From Paucibacter sp. Y2R2-4 (GTDB taxonomy: Bacteria > Pseudomonadota > Gammaproteobacteria > Burkholderiales > Burkholderiaceae_C): DNA of 64,000 nucleotides. Shown here piece after piece: positions 38,859 to 47,498 of this stretch; the stretch's first letter is position 1, and every line of letters starts with the position of its first letter. The translations under genes and the position numbers were made by a program. The notes beneath the pieces are model-generated. The model searched no databases and was not told the origin of the DNA. It worked only from the letters and a program-made list of their open reading frames with translations. The DNA lies in NCBI RefSeq assembly GCF_025717535.1, contig NZ_JAJIRO010000001.1, positions 310,001 to 374,000 of the forward strand. The letters are read 5' to 3'.

Positions 38859-40832
38859 TCACGGCAGTTTGAATGCGTCGACCGCGCGGGCCAACTGATC
38901 GGCTTGCTGGCGCATACCACTGGAAGCGGCGGCCGTTTCCTCAACCAAGGCGGCATTTTGCTGCGTCATTTGGTCGAGTTCGTGGATGGCCTTGCCGACC
39001 TGGTCGATGCCCAGGGCTTGCTCGCGTGCGCCACTGGAGATGCCTTGCAGCAAGCTACCGACCTTGCTGGTGCTCTCGACAATGGCGCGCATGGTGGTGC
39101 CGGCTTCGCTGACAATGCGGTTGCCCAATTCGACCCGTTCTCCGCTGGCAACGATCAACTGCTTGATCTCGCGCGCGGCCTCGGCACTGCGCTGAGCCAG
39201 GGCCCGCACCTCGCTGGCCACCACGGCAAAGCCGCGGCCTTGTTCACCGGCGCGGGCGGCTTCGACCGCTGCATTCAGGGCCAGGATATTGGTCTGGAAT
39301 GCGATGCTGTCGATCACGCCGATGATCTCGCCGATGCGGCGGCTGGAGTCCTGGATCTCGGACATGGTGGTGACCACCTGCTCAATCACCTGCCCGCCTT
39401 GACCCGCCAGCTTGACGTTCTGCGCGGCTACGCCGGCGGCCTGTGCGGCGCCGTCGGTGGTGTTGTTCACGGTGGAGCCAATCTCCTCCATGGCCGAGGC
39501 AGTTTCCTCAAGATTGGCGGCGGCCTGCTCGGTACGCTGCGAAAGGTCCATGCTGCCGGTGGCCACCTCGTCGGACGAGAGCTTGATGGCATCGGCCGCT
39601 TCGCGCACCTCGCGGACGGTGGCCCGCAAGGACAGCTGCATCTCGGCCAGCGCGCCCATCAATAGAGAAGTTTCGTCACGGCCCTTGGGCGTGAGGGTGT
39701 CGGTCAAGTCGCCGCCGGCCATGGCACGCATGCGCTGAATCAGGGTGCGGATGCCCGAGTTCATGACGCGGTAGAAGCAGTAGAAGAAGTAGAGCCCGGC
39801 CAGCAACAGGGCTAGGGCGCTGCTGGCCCCGAAAACGATGCCATCCAACAGTCGCTGCTGGCGGGCTTCAAGCAGCTGGTCTAGTTGCTTGGCGGTGGCC
39901 TTCTGCATGGCACTCAGTTCGACCAGGATCGCGCTGGCTTCCTGCACAATGACGGCGGGCTTGTGCTCGCTGACTTCGTCCTGCAGCAGCAAAGCTTCGT
40001 AGCGCGTAACGAAGGCCTGTGTGCCGGCCAATTTCTCTTCCAGCTTGAGTTTGCTCAAGGCGGGATTGAACTCGGTGGCATGGGCGAGGTCCTCGTACAA
40101 ATTGCCGAGTAGAGCTTTGTCGACGGCCAGGCTGGCAGCGGCGGTGGCCAGGCGCTGCGACTTCGGGTCTTGTACATAAGCGGCCAAAGCGCCGCGGCTC
40201 AGCCCCAGGTTCTCCATCAGCTGGGGCAGGTTGACGGTGCTCGCCAACATCAGGTAGTAGCTGTCGCCCTCGGGGTCCAGGGCCAGACCGCTGGCATCCA
40301 CCACATGCTTGACCAGCTCGCCCAAGTGGCCGCTGATCTCGACATAGGGCTTGCGCACCTCGGCGGCGCTCAGGCCCTGGCTGTTCTGGCGCGAGGCGCT
40401 GTCCAGTGCGGCCATCAAGGGTTTCCAGTGCTCATCGCCCTTGTCCGCAAAGCTCTCCAGCCGTGGCTTGGCTTCCTTGTGCATCAGCGCTATGGCCTGC
40501 TTGAACTTGTCTTGCAGGGCCGGCAGATCGCTGCGCTCCACACCGTTAGCGCGGTCGACCAGACCGCGGCGCAGCAGCTGGGTTGCCTCCATGGCCGGCA
40601 GCAAGGCCTGAATCGTGGCCAGGCCCGTACGCTCGGCCGCCGTGCTCTGCCGGGCGGCCTGCCGATCCGAGATCAGCACACCCAAGGTCAGCAGCATGGG
40701 CAGCACCAGCAACAGCAAAATCACCGCGGCCTTGGCCGGGAACATCATCTTGCGGAACCAGTTCACGCCGGGGCGGGCCCATGCTGGAGTACTGGGGACC
40801 GAGTCTGTCTGCGATGAAGGGTGTTGGCGCAT
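38859..40832 (-). CDS. Methyl-accepting chemotaxis protein
   Basis: 657-residue membrane chemoreceptor. A first membrane helix (about 33-53, AAVILLLLVLPMLLTLGVLI) and a second (about 330-352, GIVFGASSALALLLAGLYFF) flank a helical periplasmic sensor. HAMP (MNSGIRTLIQRMRAMAGGDL) and the long cytoplasmic signalling domain follow, with the hairpin tip IDSIAFQTNILALNAAVEAARAGEQGRGFAVVASEVR that contacts CheW/CheA. The C-terminus ends AVDAFKLP, without the NWETF-like pentapeptide for CheR/CheB tethering. No che genes are adjacent. The ligand is unknown. Confidence 0.93.
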   Translation of the reverse strand: MRQHPSSQTDSVPSTPAWARPGVNWFRKMMFPAKAAVILLLLVLPMLLTLGVLISDRQAARQSTAAERTGLATIQALLPAMEATQLLRRGLVDRANGVERSDLPALQDKFKQAIALMHKEAKPRLESFADKGDEHWKPLMAALDSASRQNSQGLSAAEVRKPYVEISGHLGELVKHVVDASGLALDPEGDSYYLMLASTVNLPQLMENLGLSRGALAAYVQDPKSQRLATAAASLAVDKALLGNLYEDLAHATEFNPALSKLKLEEKLAGTQAFVTRYEALLLQDEVSEHKPAVIVQEASAILVELSAMQKATAKQLDQLLEARQQRLLDGIVFGASSALALLLAGLYFFYCFYRVMNSGIRTLIQRMRAMAGGDLTDTLTPKGRDETSLLMGALAEMQLSLRATVREVREAADAIKLSSDEVATGSMDLSQRTEQAAANLEETASAMEEIGSTVNNTTDGAAQAAGVAAQNVKLAGQGGQVIEQVVTTMSEIQDSSRRIGEIIGVIDSIAFQTNILALNAAVEAARAGEQGRGFAVVASEVRALAQRSAEAAREIKQLIVASGERVELGNRIVSEAGTTMRAIVESTSKVGSLLQGISSGAREQALGIDQVGKAIHELDQMTQQNAALVEETAAASSGMRQQADQLARAVDAFKLP

Positions 40833-41075
40833 GAGCTTGACTGGAAGTTGAGGTGCTGGCGGAGAGGCTCAAAGGTGCATAGGAAATGCGATGCCTAGGC
40901 GCACTCGCTTGAAATGGTATTGCAGAGGCTCGCAAGCTTTCGCTTTCGGCAGGCGGTACTACAAACTTGAGCACAGCGGAGACTGCCATGAGTGCTTACG
41001 TTTTCCGGACATCAAGTCCGAGACGTTTAGACAGGCACACGGGCCACAAGTAGGCACAACGTGATAATCCTGCCC

Positions 41076-41882
41076 ATGGAAATTCGCGCTGCTGCTCTCG
41101 ATATTCTTTGCTTCAAAGTTCCCAGCGCCAAGGCTCAAGCGGTGCGCGACTTGTATGACTTGGCACAGCAGGGACGCACGACATTGAATGAGGCCCAGCG
41201 CTTCGAATGCCCGGCGGAGCTCCCGGGCCGGCCCGAACGGCCGCGTCTGCTGTCGGCACTGCAAGTGCCCAACCGCTCGCCCTTCACCCCCGAGGGCCGC
41301 GCCGCCTTGCTGCATGCAATTGCGCATATCGAATTCAATGCGATCAACCTGGCGCTTGACGCCGTCTGGCGTTTCCCCGATATGCCGGCAGCGTTTTACT
41401 TGGATTGGCTCAAGGTTGCGGCCGAAGAGGCTTTTCATTTCGATCTCTTGCATCAGCACCTGCAAAGCAGTCTGGGCCGCAGCTATGGCGAGTTTGACGC
41501 CCATGACGGCCTGTGGACCATGGCCGAGCGCACCGCAGGCGATGTGCTGGCCCGCATGGCCCTGGTGCCGCGCACGCTAGAAGCGCGCGGACTGGACGCC
41601 ACCCCGCCGCTGCAAGCCAAGTTGGCGCGCGCCGGGGATCACAAAGCGGTCGAGATTCTCGACATCATCTTGCGCGACGAGGTCGGCCATGTGCTGATCG
41701 GCAACCGCTGGTACCGCCACTGCTGCCAGTTGCAGGGCTTGGACCCGATCGCCATCTACCCCGATCTGGTGCGCCGGTATGAGGCACCCCGATTGCGCGC
41801 GCCTTTCAATCTGGAGGCCCGAGAAGCGGCCGGCTTCAGCGCCGAAGAAATCGCCTATCTGCAGGCTTGGGCGCAGCCCTGA
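41076..41882 (+). CDS. DUF455 ferritin-like di-iron protein
   Basis: 268-residue DUF455 family protein, thought to have a ferritin-like four-helix fold with a metal pair. Conserved EExxH-type elements are visible: HIEFNAINLALDAVWRF, KVAAEEAFHFDLLHQHL and IILRDEVGHVLIGNRWY. The start at ATG 41076 (MEIRAAALDIL) is taken over GTG 41061. It is divergent from the chemoreceptor gene with 243 bases between. The function is unknown; related proteins include MiaE-like hydroxylases, so an oxidative role is possible. Confidence 0.85.
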   Translation: MEIRAAALDILCFKVPSAKAQAVRDLYDLAQQGRTTLNEAQRFECPAELPGRPERPRLLSALQVPNRSPFTPEGRAALLHAIAHIEFNAINLALDAVWRFPDMPAAFYLDWLKVAAEEAFHFDLLHQHLQSSLGRSYGEFDAHDGLWTMAERTAGDVLARMALVPRTLEARGLDATPPLQAKLARAGDHKAVEILDIILRDEVGHVLIGNRWYRHCCQLQGLDPIAIYPDLVRRYEAPRLRAPFNLEAREAAGFSAEEIAYLQAWAQP

Positions 41883-41985
41883 GGCGGGCGGAGCCCTACC
41901 CAGCAGCGCTGTCTGGGCGGGCATGCTCGATAATTGAGGGTTTTCACCTGTCGGGCCAAGCCCGCGTTCACCGGGCCAGCCCTTC

Positions 41986-42903
41986 ATGAGCCGCATCCGC
42001 GCCAATCTCTTGTTGATTTTTATTGCCGTGATCTGGGGCTCGGCCTTTGTGGCGCAAAGCCATGGCATGGAGCATCTCGGCCCGATGGCCTTCACCGGCA
42101 TTCGCTTTCTGATCGGCGCCCTGGTGGTGGCGCCCTTGATGTGGCGCGAGTGGCAGGGTTTGAAAGCCCAAGATCGCGCTTTGCGCCCGGTGGACGGCGC
42201 CAAGATCGCCGGCCTGGGCAGTCTTTTGCTGATGGGCGCGGCGATGCAGCAGATTGGCATCGTCAGCACCACCGTCACCAACGCGGGCTTTTTGACGGCG
42301 CTGTATGTGCCCCTGGTGCCGGTGCTGGGTTGGTTGCTGTGGCGCCATCTGCCGCATTGGTCGGTCTGGCCGGGTGCGCTGGCTTGCTTGGTCGGCGCCT
42401 ATTTGCTGTCGGGCGCCCAGTCGCTGAGCATTGGCCGGGGCGATCTTTGGGTGATTTTGTCGGCCCTGCCCTGGGCCTTCCATGTGGTCTTGGTCGGACG
42501 GGTTGCGGACCGCATGGCCGCACCCTTCTTGGTGGCCGGCGGTCAATTTGCGGTGTGCGGCCTGCTCGCCCTGGGCTGGGCCTTGCTGAACGAGCCCATC
42601 AGTGCCAGCGGCTTGCAAGCGGCGGTGGGTTCGCTGCTCTACACCGGCGTGTTCTCGGTCGGCATCGCCTTCACCGCGCAAGTGGTTGCGCAGCGCTACG
42701 CGCATGCGGCAGACGCAGCCATCATCTTGTCCTCCGAAACGCTGTTTGCCGCCTTGTTCGGCTACTTCATGATGGGCGACCGCCTGAGCCCCGCCGGGCT
42801 GCTCGGTTGTGCGCTGATCTTCGCCAGCATGATGTTGATTCAGCTGATCCCCATGTTTTCCATGCTGCAAAAGAGCATTAATTCACGAATTCTTCAAAAC
42901 TAG
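41986..42903 (+). CDS. EamA/DMT-family transporter
   Basis: 305-residue membrane protein with ten hydrophobic segments in two EamA halves (AVIWGSAFVAQSHGMEHLGPMAFTGIRFLIGAL in the first; VLVGRVADRMAAPFLVAGGQFAVCGLLALGWALL in the second). Members export or exchange small metabolites such as amino acids. It is just upstream of the regulator and polyamine island but separated by a hairpin region, so membership is uncertain. Substrate unknown. Confidence 0.88.
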   Translation: MSRIRANLLLIFIAVIWGSAFVAQSHGMEHLGPMAFTGIRFLIGALVVAPLMWREWQGLKAQDRALRPVDGAKIAGLGSLLLMGAAMQQIGIVSTTVTNAGFLTALYVPLVPVLGWLLWRHLPHWSVWPGALACLVGAYLLSGAQSLSIGRGDLWVILSALPWAFHVVLVGRVADRMAAPFLVAGGQFAVCGLLALGWALLNEPISASGLQAAVGSLLYTGVFSVGIAFTAQVVAQRYAHAADAAIILSSETLFAALFGYFMMGDRLSPAGLLGCALIFASMMLIQLIPMFSMLQKSINSRILQN

Positions 42904-42955
42904 GGTAATCCCTGATTTTTGTCATAGGGTTTTCACTAATCTCTGTGACACTCAC

Positions 42956-42989
42956 GGCCGTGATGCAGCAATTGATGCATCAAACGGCC
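42956..42989 (+). promoter_or_regulatory. Long hairpin before the small membrane protein gene
   Basis: GGCCGTGATGCA (42956-42967) pairs with TGCATC (42976-42981) and ACGGCC (42984-42989), with an AA bulge and an 8-base loop, giving 12 paired bases. It lies 53 bases after the EamA stop and 76 before the small ORF. No T-run follows, so this is more likely a leader structure than a terminator. Confidence 0.45.
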
Positions 42990-43065
42990 TGAGCCAAGTG
43001 GATGTTTTGCTTTGCCTCGGGCCTCTTCAGAAAACTTCGAACAACTCATCTGAAAGAGCACCGAC

Positions 43066-43275
43066 ATGTTTGCACTGTCCCACTTCATCGCCACTTCGCA
43101 ACACTACTTCGTGTCGCCCATGCCCGCCGCCGATGCGCGCTTGGCCGGCCAGAGCGCAGCCGTAGCCAGCTTTGGCCGCCAAAGCTTGAGCTCCAAGGGC
43201 GAAGAATGGGTGATGGCCGCCGCCTTCACCTTGGCTTGGTTGACCTCCTTGACCGCCGTGGTCGCCGCTGCCTGA
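43066..43275 (+). CDS. Small predicted membrane protein (69 aa)
   Basis: 69-residue ORF not recognised as a known family. The ATG is preceded by GAAAGAG with suitable spacing. The first 45 residues are polar and the last 24 form one hydrophobic helix (VMAAAFTLAWLTSLTAVVAAA), resembling a tail-anchored small protein. It ends 62 bases before the 3' end of the convergent Lrp-type regulator gene. An overlapping minus frame (43104-43310) lacks a ribosome site and looks like a shadow. It could be a small stress or regulatory membrane protein. Existence is moderately supported. Confidence 0.5.
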   Translation: MFALSHFIATSQHYFVSPMPAADARLAGQSAAVASFGRQSLSSKGEEWVMAAAFTLAWLTSLTAVVAAA

Positions 43276-43337
43276 TTGGCAGCTCGGTCGGCAGCTTGAT
43301 CGGCAGCCAAATCGGCGAACTCAAAACACGAGACGGC

Positions 43338-43808
43338 TCAAAGATTGAACGCCGTGGTCCTCTTGATGGTGCGCAGCACCAGCATGGAGTTGGACCTTGC
43401 CACCTCGGGCAGTTGCATCAAGACGTCGGTATGGAAGCGCTCCAGCTCCTCGGCGTCTTTGTAGGCAAAGCGGATCACATAGTCATTGGTCCCCGCCACA
43501 TAGAAGCAGTCCAGGATGTCTGGACTGTCTTGCACCGCTTGCTCAAAGGCCGCCAAGGCGGCGGTCGTCATCCGCTCCAGATTGATGATGGTGTAGCTGG
43601 TGCCCTGCTTGCCCACCGCCTTGGGGTTCAGCAGCGCCACATACTGGGCAATCACGCCTGACTCCTCCAAATGCTTGACGCGCCTTAAACAGGCCGAGGG
43701 CGAGAGGTGCACCCGCTGCGCCAGCTCAATATTGGGCAAACGACCATCCCGCTGCAGTTCGTTCAGGATGTTGCGGTCGATCGCATCCAATTTCACTTCA
43801 GAACTCAT
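43338..43808 (-). CDS. Lrp/AsnC-family transcriptional regulator
   Basis: 156-residue Lrp-type regulator. The N-terminal helix-turn-helix (LDAIDRNILNELQRDGRLPNIELAQRVHLSPSACLRRVKHLEE) is followed by the RAM effector domain (NLERMTTAALAAFEQAV, DCFYVAGTNDYVIRFAYKD). It is divergent from the polyamine island. An inverted AT-rich repeat begins 4 bases upstream of its start (43813-43845), a likely binding site. It probably senses an amino acid or a related amine and controls the transaminase operon and itself. The ligand is not predictable. Confidence 0.93.
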   Translation of the reverse strand: MSSEVKLDAIDRNILNELQRDGRLPNIELAQRVHLSPSACLRRVKHLEESGVIAQYVALLNPKAVGKQGTSYTIINLERMTTAALAAFEQAVQDSPDILDCFYVAGTNDYVIRFAYKDAEELERFHTDVLMQLPEVARSNSMLVLRTIKRTTAFNL

Positions 43809-43812
43809 AAAT

Positions 43813-43845
43813 CGAATAATTCGTCGTTTTGTCGATGAATTATCG
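43813..43845. promoter_or_regulatory. Candidate Lrp-type operator
   Basis: CGAATAATTCG (43813-43823), itself a palindrome, is followed by CGATGAATTATCG (43833-43845), which mirrors it with small changes. AT-rich inverted repeats of this size are typical Lrp/AsnC sites. It lies between the regulator gene and the polyamine island, next to the regulator start. Confidence 0.55.
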
Positions 43846-43980
43846 CAGCGGATTGCAAATCCACGGGTTTATCGGGTCCCAATGCGCTCGCACATTGCGT
43901 CACCGCTTGACTAGACTGTTAGGCAGAAGAGGGGCAGATCCAGGGCCCCTTCGCCCCATCAGATCTAGGAGTACCCGCCC

Positions 43981-45288
43981 ATGTCCAGCCCCCGTGACGC
44001 TTATTGGATGCCGTTCACCGCGAACCGCCAGTTCAAAAAGTCACCGCGCCTGATCACCCGTGCCGACGGCATGTATTTCCACGATGACCAAGGCCGCCAA
44101 GTGCTGGACGGTATCGCCGGCCTGTGGTGCGTCAACGCCGGCCACAACCGGCCGCGCATCGTGGAGGCGATTCAAAAGCAAGCCGCCGAGCTGGACTTTG
44201 CCCCGCCGTTTCAAATGGGCCACCCCAAAGCCTTCGAGTTGGCCGAGCGCCTGACCGCCCTGGCGCCCGCCGGCATGAGCAAGGCTTTTTTCACCAACTC
44301 GGGCTCGGAGTCGGTGGACACCGCGCTGAAGATGGCGATTGCCTACCACCGCGTCCGCGGCGAAGGCGCGCGAACCCGGCTGATCGGACGCGAGCGCGGC
44401 TATCACGGCGTCAACTTTGGCGGCATCTCGGTCGGCGGCATGGTCGGCAACCGCAAGATGTTCGGCCAGATGCTGGGCGGCGTGGACCACATCCGCCACA
44501 CCCACGACCCCGCGCGCAATGCCTTCTCGGTGGGACAGCCGGCTTACGGGGCCGAGTTCGCCAATGACTTAGAGAACGTCATCGCCCTGCATGACGCCTC
44601 CACCATCGCAGCCGTCATCGTCGAGCCGGTGGCCGGCTCCACCGGCGTGCTGATCCCGCCGCAAGGCTATCTGCAACGCTTGCGTGAGATCTGCGACAAG
44701 CACGGCATCTTGTTGATCTTTGACGAGGTCATCACCGGCTTTGGCCGCACCGGCAATCCTTTTGGCGCCCAGACCTTTGGCGTCACGCCCGACCTGATGA
44801 CCGTGGCCAAGGGCCTCACCAACGGCTGCGTGCCCATGGGCGCAGTGCTGGCCAAGGACTTCATCTACGACGCCTTTATGCAAGGCCCTGAGCACCTGAT
44901 CGAGTTCTTCCACGGCTACACCTACTCGGCCCACCCACTGGCCTGCGCCGCCGCGCTGGGCACGCTGGACACCTATGCCGAAGACGGCCTGCTGACCCGC
45001 GCCACCGAAATGCAGGGTTACTTCGCCGAAGCCTTGCATTCGCTCAAAGACGCGCCGCATGTGATCGACATCCGCAATATCGGTCTGGTCGGCGGCGTGG
45101 AATTGGCGCCGCTGCCGGGCGAGCCCGGCAAGCGCGCCTTCTCGGTCTTTTTGGACTGCTGGGAGAAAGGCGTCTTGATCCGCACCACCGGCGACACCAT
45201 CGCCCTGAGCCCGCCGCTGATCATCGAGCGTCAGCACATCGATCACATCGTCGACACCGTGCGCGGCGCACTCAAACGGGCGGCTTGA
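43981..45288 (+). CDS. bauA: Omega-amino acid:pyruvate aminotransferase (BauA-like)
   Basis: 435-residue class III PLP aminotransferase close to Pseudomonas omega-amino acid:pyruvate aminotransferase. PFTANRQFKKSPRLITRADG, FFTNSGSESVDTALK, IFDEVITGFGRTG and the PLP-lysine block MTVAKGLTNGCVPMG are present. It would move the amino group of beta-alanine or 4-aminobutyrate to pyruvate. As the first gene of the polyamine island, it probably handles beta-alanine or GABA from spermidine/putrescine. The puuB-like gene starts 9 bases after it. Confidence 0.88.
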   Translation: MSSPRDAYWMPFTANRQFKKSPRLITRADGMYFHDDQGRQVLDGIAGLWCVNAGHNRPRIVEAIQKQAAELDFAPPFQMGHPKAFELAERLTALAPAGMSKAFFTNSGSESVDTALKMAIAYHRVRGEGARTRLIGRERGYHGVNFGGISVGGMVGNRKMFGQMLGGVDHIRHTHDPARNAFSVGQPAYGAEFANDLENVIALHDASTIAAVIVEPVAGSTGVLIPPQGYLQRLREICDKHGILLIFDEVITGFGRTGNPFGAQTFGVTPDLMTVAKGLTNGCVPMGAVLAKDFIYDAFMQGPEHLIEFFHGYTYSAHPLACAAALGTLDTYAEDGLLTRATEMQGYFAEALHSLKDAPHVIDIRNIGLVGGVELAPLPGEPGKRAFSVFLDCWEKGVLIRTTGDTIALSPPLIIERQHIDHIVDTVRGALKRAA

Positions 45289-45297
45289 TTTTTCAAT

Positions 45298-46626
45298 ATG
45301 AGTTCGCTGCTCGACTCAGACCGCAAACTGGCGCAAGACAGCTACTATGCTGCCAGCGCGCCGCGCAAGCAGCAGTTCGCTCCCTTGCAGGGCAGCATCG
45401 CTTGTGACATTGCCATCGTCGGCGGCGGCCTAGCGGGACTTTCGGCCGCCATCGAATTGGCGGATCGCGGCATGACGGTGGTCTTGCTGGAAGCGGGCCA
45501 AGTTGGCGGCGGTGCCTCGGGCCGCAATGGTGGCCAAGCCCTGGCCGGCCTGGCCTGCGAGCAAGCGAACATCGAGGCGCAACTTGGCCTGGCCGAGTCG
45601 CAACGCATCTGGGCCATGAGCCTGGAAGCCATTGCCTTGATCCAGCAGCGCTGCCAGCGCTTTGGCATTGACTGCGAATGGCAAGAGGGCTATCTCAGCC
45701 TGGCCACCAGCCCTCGCAAAGCACGGCAATTGCAGGACTGGAACGAAGGCATGGCGCGCGACTATGGGCACCAGCAACGCTGGCTGACGGCCGCCGAGAT
45801 GCCCAACTGGATCGCCAGTGAACGCTTCCACGGCGGTGTGTACGACAGCGCCTCCGGCCATTTGCACCCCCTCAAATACTGCCTGGGTTTGGCCCAAGCA
45901 GCGGCTGCGCTGAAGGTAAGCTTGTTTGAGCACAGCGCAGTTTCGTCCATGCAAGAAGCCCAAGGACAGATCACACTGAGCACCGCATCACCCAGCGGCC
46001 CTGGGCAAGTCAAGGCCAAGCAAGTGCTGCTGGCAGGCAACGTCTATCTGCCGGAGATTGCGCCACAGTTGGCCCCGAGTTTGAGCGCCCGCATCATGCC
46101 GGTGGGCACCTATATCGCCTGCACCGAGACCCTGCCGGAAGAGCGACTGCGGGCACTGATTCCCTCGCGCGCGGCGGTCTGCGACACCAATTTCGTGCTC
46201 GACTACTTCCGCCCCACCGCCGACCAGCGCTTGCTCTACGGCGGTCGGGTCAGCTACAGCACGCTCTCTCCGCGCGACCTGAAGGCCAGCATGCGTGAGC
46301 GCATGCTGCTGAGCTTCCCGCAAATGGCGGACGTGCAAATGCAATACGGCTGGGGCGGCTTTGTCGACATCTCGATGAACCGCGCCCCTGATTTTGGTCG
46401 ACTGGGCGGCCAACAAAACATTTACTACCTGCAAGGCTTCTCGGGCCATGGCCTGGCTTTGAGCGGCATGGCCGGCAAATTGGTCGCCGAAGCCATGCTG
46501 GGCGACGCCGGCCGCTTTGACACCTTTGCTCGCCTGAAACACCGCCCCTTCCCTGGCGGCCGATTGATGCGCATGCCGGCCTTGGTGCTGGGCATGAGCT
46601 ACTACCGATTGAGGGACATGCTTTGA
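45298..46626 (+). CDS. puuB: Gamma-glutamylputrescine oxidoreductase PuuB
   Basis: 442-residue FAD-dependent oxidoreductase of the DAO family. The dinucleotide motif is CDIAIVGGGLAGLSAAIELA, with VGGGASGRNGGQALAGLACEQ typical of the PuuB/OrdL group and QNIYYLQGFSGHGLALSGMAGKL near the end. PuuB oxidises gamma-glutamylputrescine to gamma-glutamyl-gamma-aminobutyraldehyde, releasing ammonia and H2O2. It lies 9 bases after bauA. The downstream puuD, puuA and puuC genes support the Puu pathway. Confidence 0.9.
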   Translation: MSSLLDSDRKLAQDSYYAASAPRKQQFAPLQGSIACDIAIVGGGLAGLSAAIELADRGMTVVLLEAGQVGGGASGRNGGQALAGLACEQANIEAQLGLAESQRIWAMSLEAIALIQQRCQRFGIDCEWQEGYLSLATSPRKARQLQDWNEGMARDYGHQQRWLTAAEMPNWIASERFHGGVYDSASGHLHPLKYCLGLAQAAAALKVSLFEHSAVSSMQEAQGQITLSTASPSGPGQVKAKQVLLAGNVYLPEIAPQLAPSLSARIMPVGTYIACTETLPEERLRALIPSRAAVCDTNFVLDYFRPTADQRLLYGGRVSYSTLSPRDLKASMRERMLLSFPQMADVQMQYGWGGFVDISMNRAPDFGRLGGQQNIYYLQGFSGHGLALSGMAGKLVAEAMLGDAGRFDTFARLKHRPFPGGRLMRMPALVLGMSYYRLRDML

Positions 46627-46676
46627 CTTCGCTAACTGCTGAAACCCGCGTCATTCTGAAAAAGCAATCATCAGTC

Positions 46677-47444
46677 ATGCAGGGCAAGCCGGTCGTGCTG
46701 GTGCCCGCCTGCAACCGCATGGTGGGGGATCACCCCTTTCACATCGCCGGCAAAAAGTACATCGACGCGGTGCGTCTGGCCGGCTGCCTGCCGCTGATCG
46801 TGCCGTCCAGCACACCTGAAGAGTTGGATGAACTGTTGGCGCTGGCCGACGGCGTGCTGCTGACAGGTTCGCCCTCCAATGTGCACCCCAGCCATTTCGA
46901 TGAAACGGTGCACAACCCCGCCCTGCCGCTGGATGCTGAGCGCGACGCCTGGACCCTGCCCCTGGTGCCCAAAGCCCTGGCCCTGGGTATGCCCCTGTTC
47001 GCCATTTGCCGCGGCTTTCAAGAAGCCAATGTGGCGCTGGGCGGCTCGCTGCATCAGGCGGTGCAGGAGCAAAGCGGCTTGAACGATCACCGCGCACCCG
47101 AGGGCCAACCGCCCGAGGTGCAGTACGCCGAGCAACACCAGGTGCAAGTGCTGCCGGGCGGCTTGCTGGCCGACTTGCTGGGGCGCGAAGCCTTCGCGGT
47201 CAACTCCCTGCATGGTCAAGGGGTCAAGCAGTTGGCCCCCGGCTTGCGCATCGAGGCGGTGGCGGAAGACGGCTTGGTCGAAGCCTTCTCCCATGCGGAC
47301 TCAAAGGGCTTCAATCTCTGCGTGCAGTGGCACCCGGAGTGGCGCGCCGCCAGCAACCCGGTGTCCATGGCCTTGTTGAAGGCTTTCGGCCAGGCCTGCA
47401 GCAACTACCAAAGCAGCAAACATGGCTTAGAGCCAGAAACCTAG
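46677..47444 (+). CDS. puuD: Gamma-glutamyl-GABA hydrolase PuuD
   Basis: 255-residue class I glutamine amidotransferase-like hydrolase, which releases GABA and glutamate from gamma-glutamyl-GABA. The nucleophile cysteine lies in FAICRGFQEANVALGG, and QWHPEWRA carries the catalytic His-Glu. VLLTGSPSNVHPSHFDE is typical of PuuD. The start at ATG 46677 gives MQGKPVVLVPACN and the E. coli length (254); an upstream TTG at 46623 overlapping puuB is less likely. It is the last step of the Puu route. Confidence 0.92.
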   Translation: MQGKPVVLVPACNRMVGDHPFHIAGKKYIDAVRLAGCLPLIVPSSTPEELDELLALADGVLLTGSPSNVHPSHFDETVHNPALPLDAERDAWTLPLVPKALALGMPLFAICRGFQEANVALGGSLHQAVQEQSGLNDHRAPEGQPPEVQYAEQHQVQVLPGGLLADLLGREAFAVNSLHGQGVKQLAPGLRIEAVAEDGLVEAFSHADSKGFNLCVQWHPEWRAASNPVSMALLKAFGQACSNYQSSKHGLEPET

Positions 47445-47498
47445 CGCCAAGCCTCCACTCCCTTCGGTCTCAAGAACACAGCTTCAAGGTGAATCACG

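Noticed and set aside
38327-38956. Minus-strand frame of about 209 codons in the large gap
   Set aside because: Overlaps the end of the chemoreceptor gene, is Arg/Pro/Ser-rich and has no ribosome site or known motif; not annotated as a gene.
43104-43310. Minus-strand frame of about 68 codons over the small membrane ORF
   Set aside because: Lacks a ribosome site and the plus-strand frame has both a site and a plausible membrane helix.
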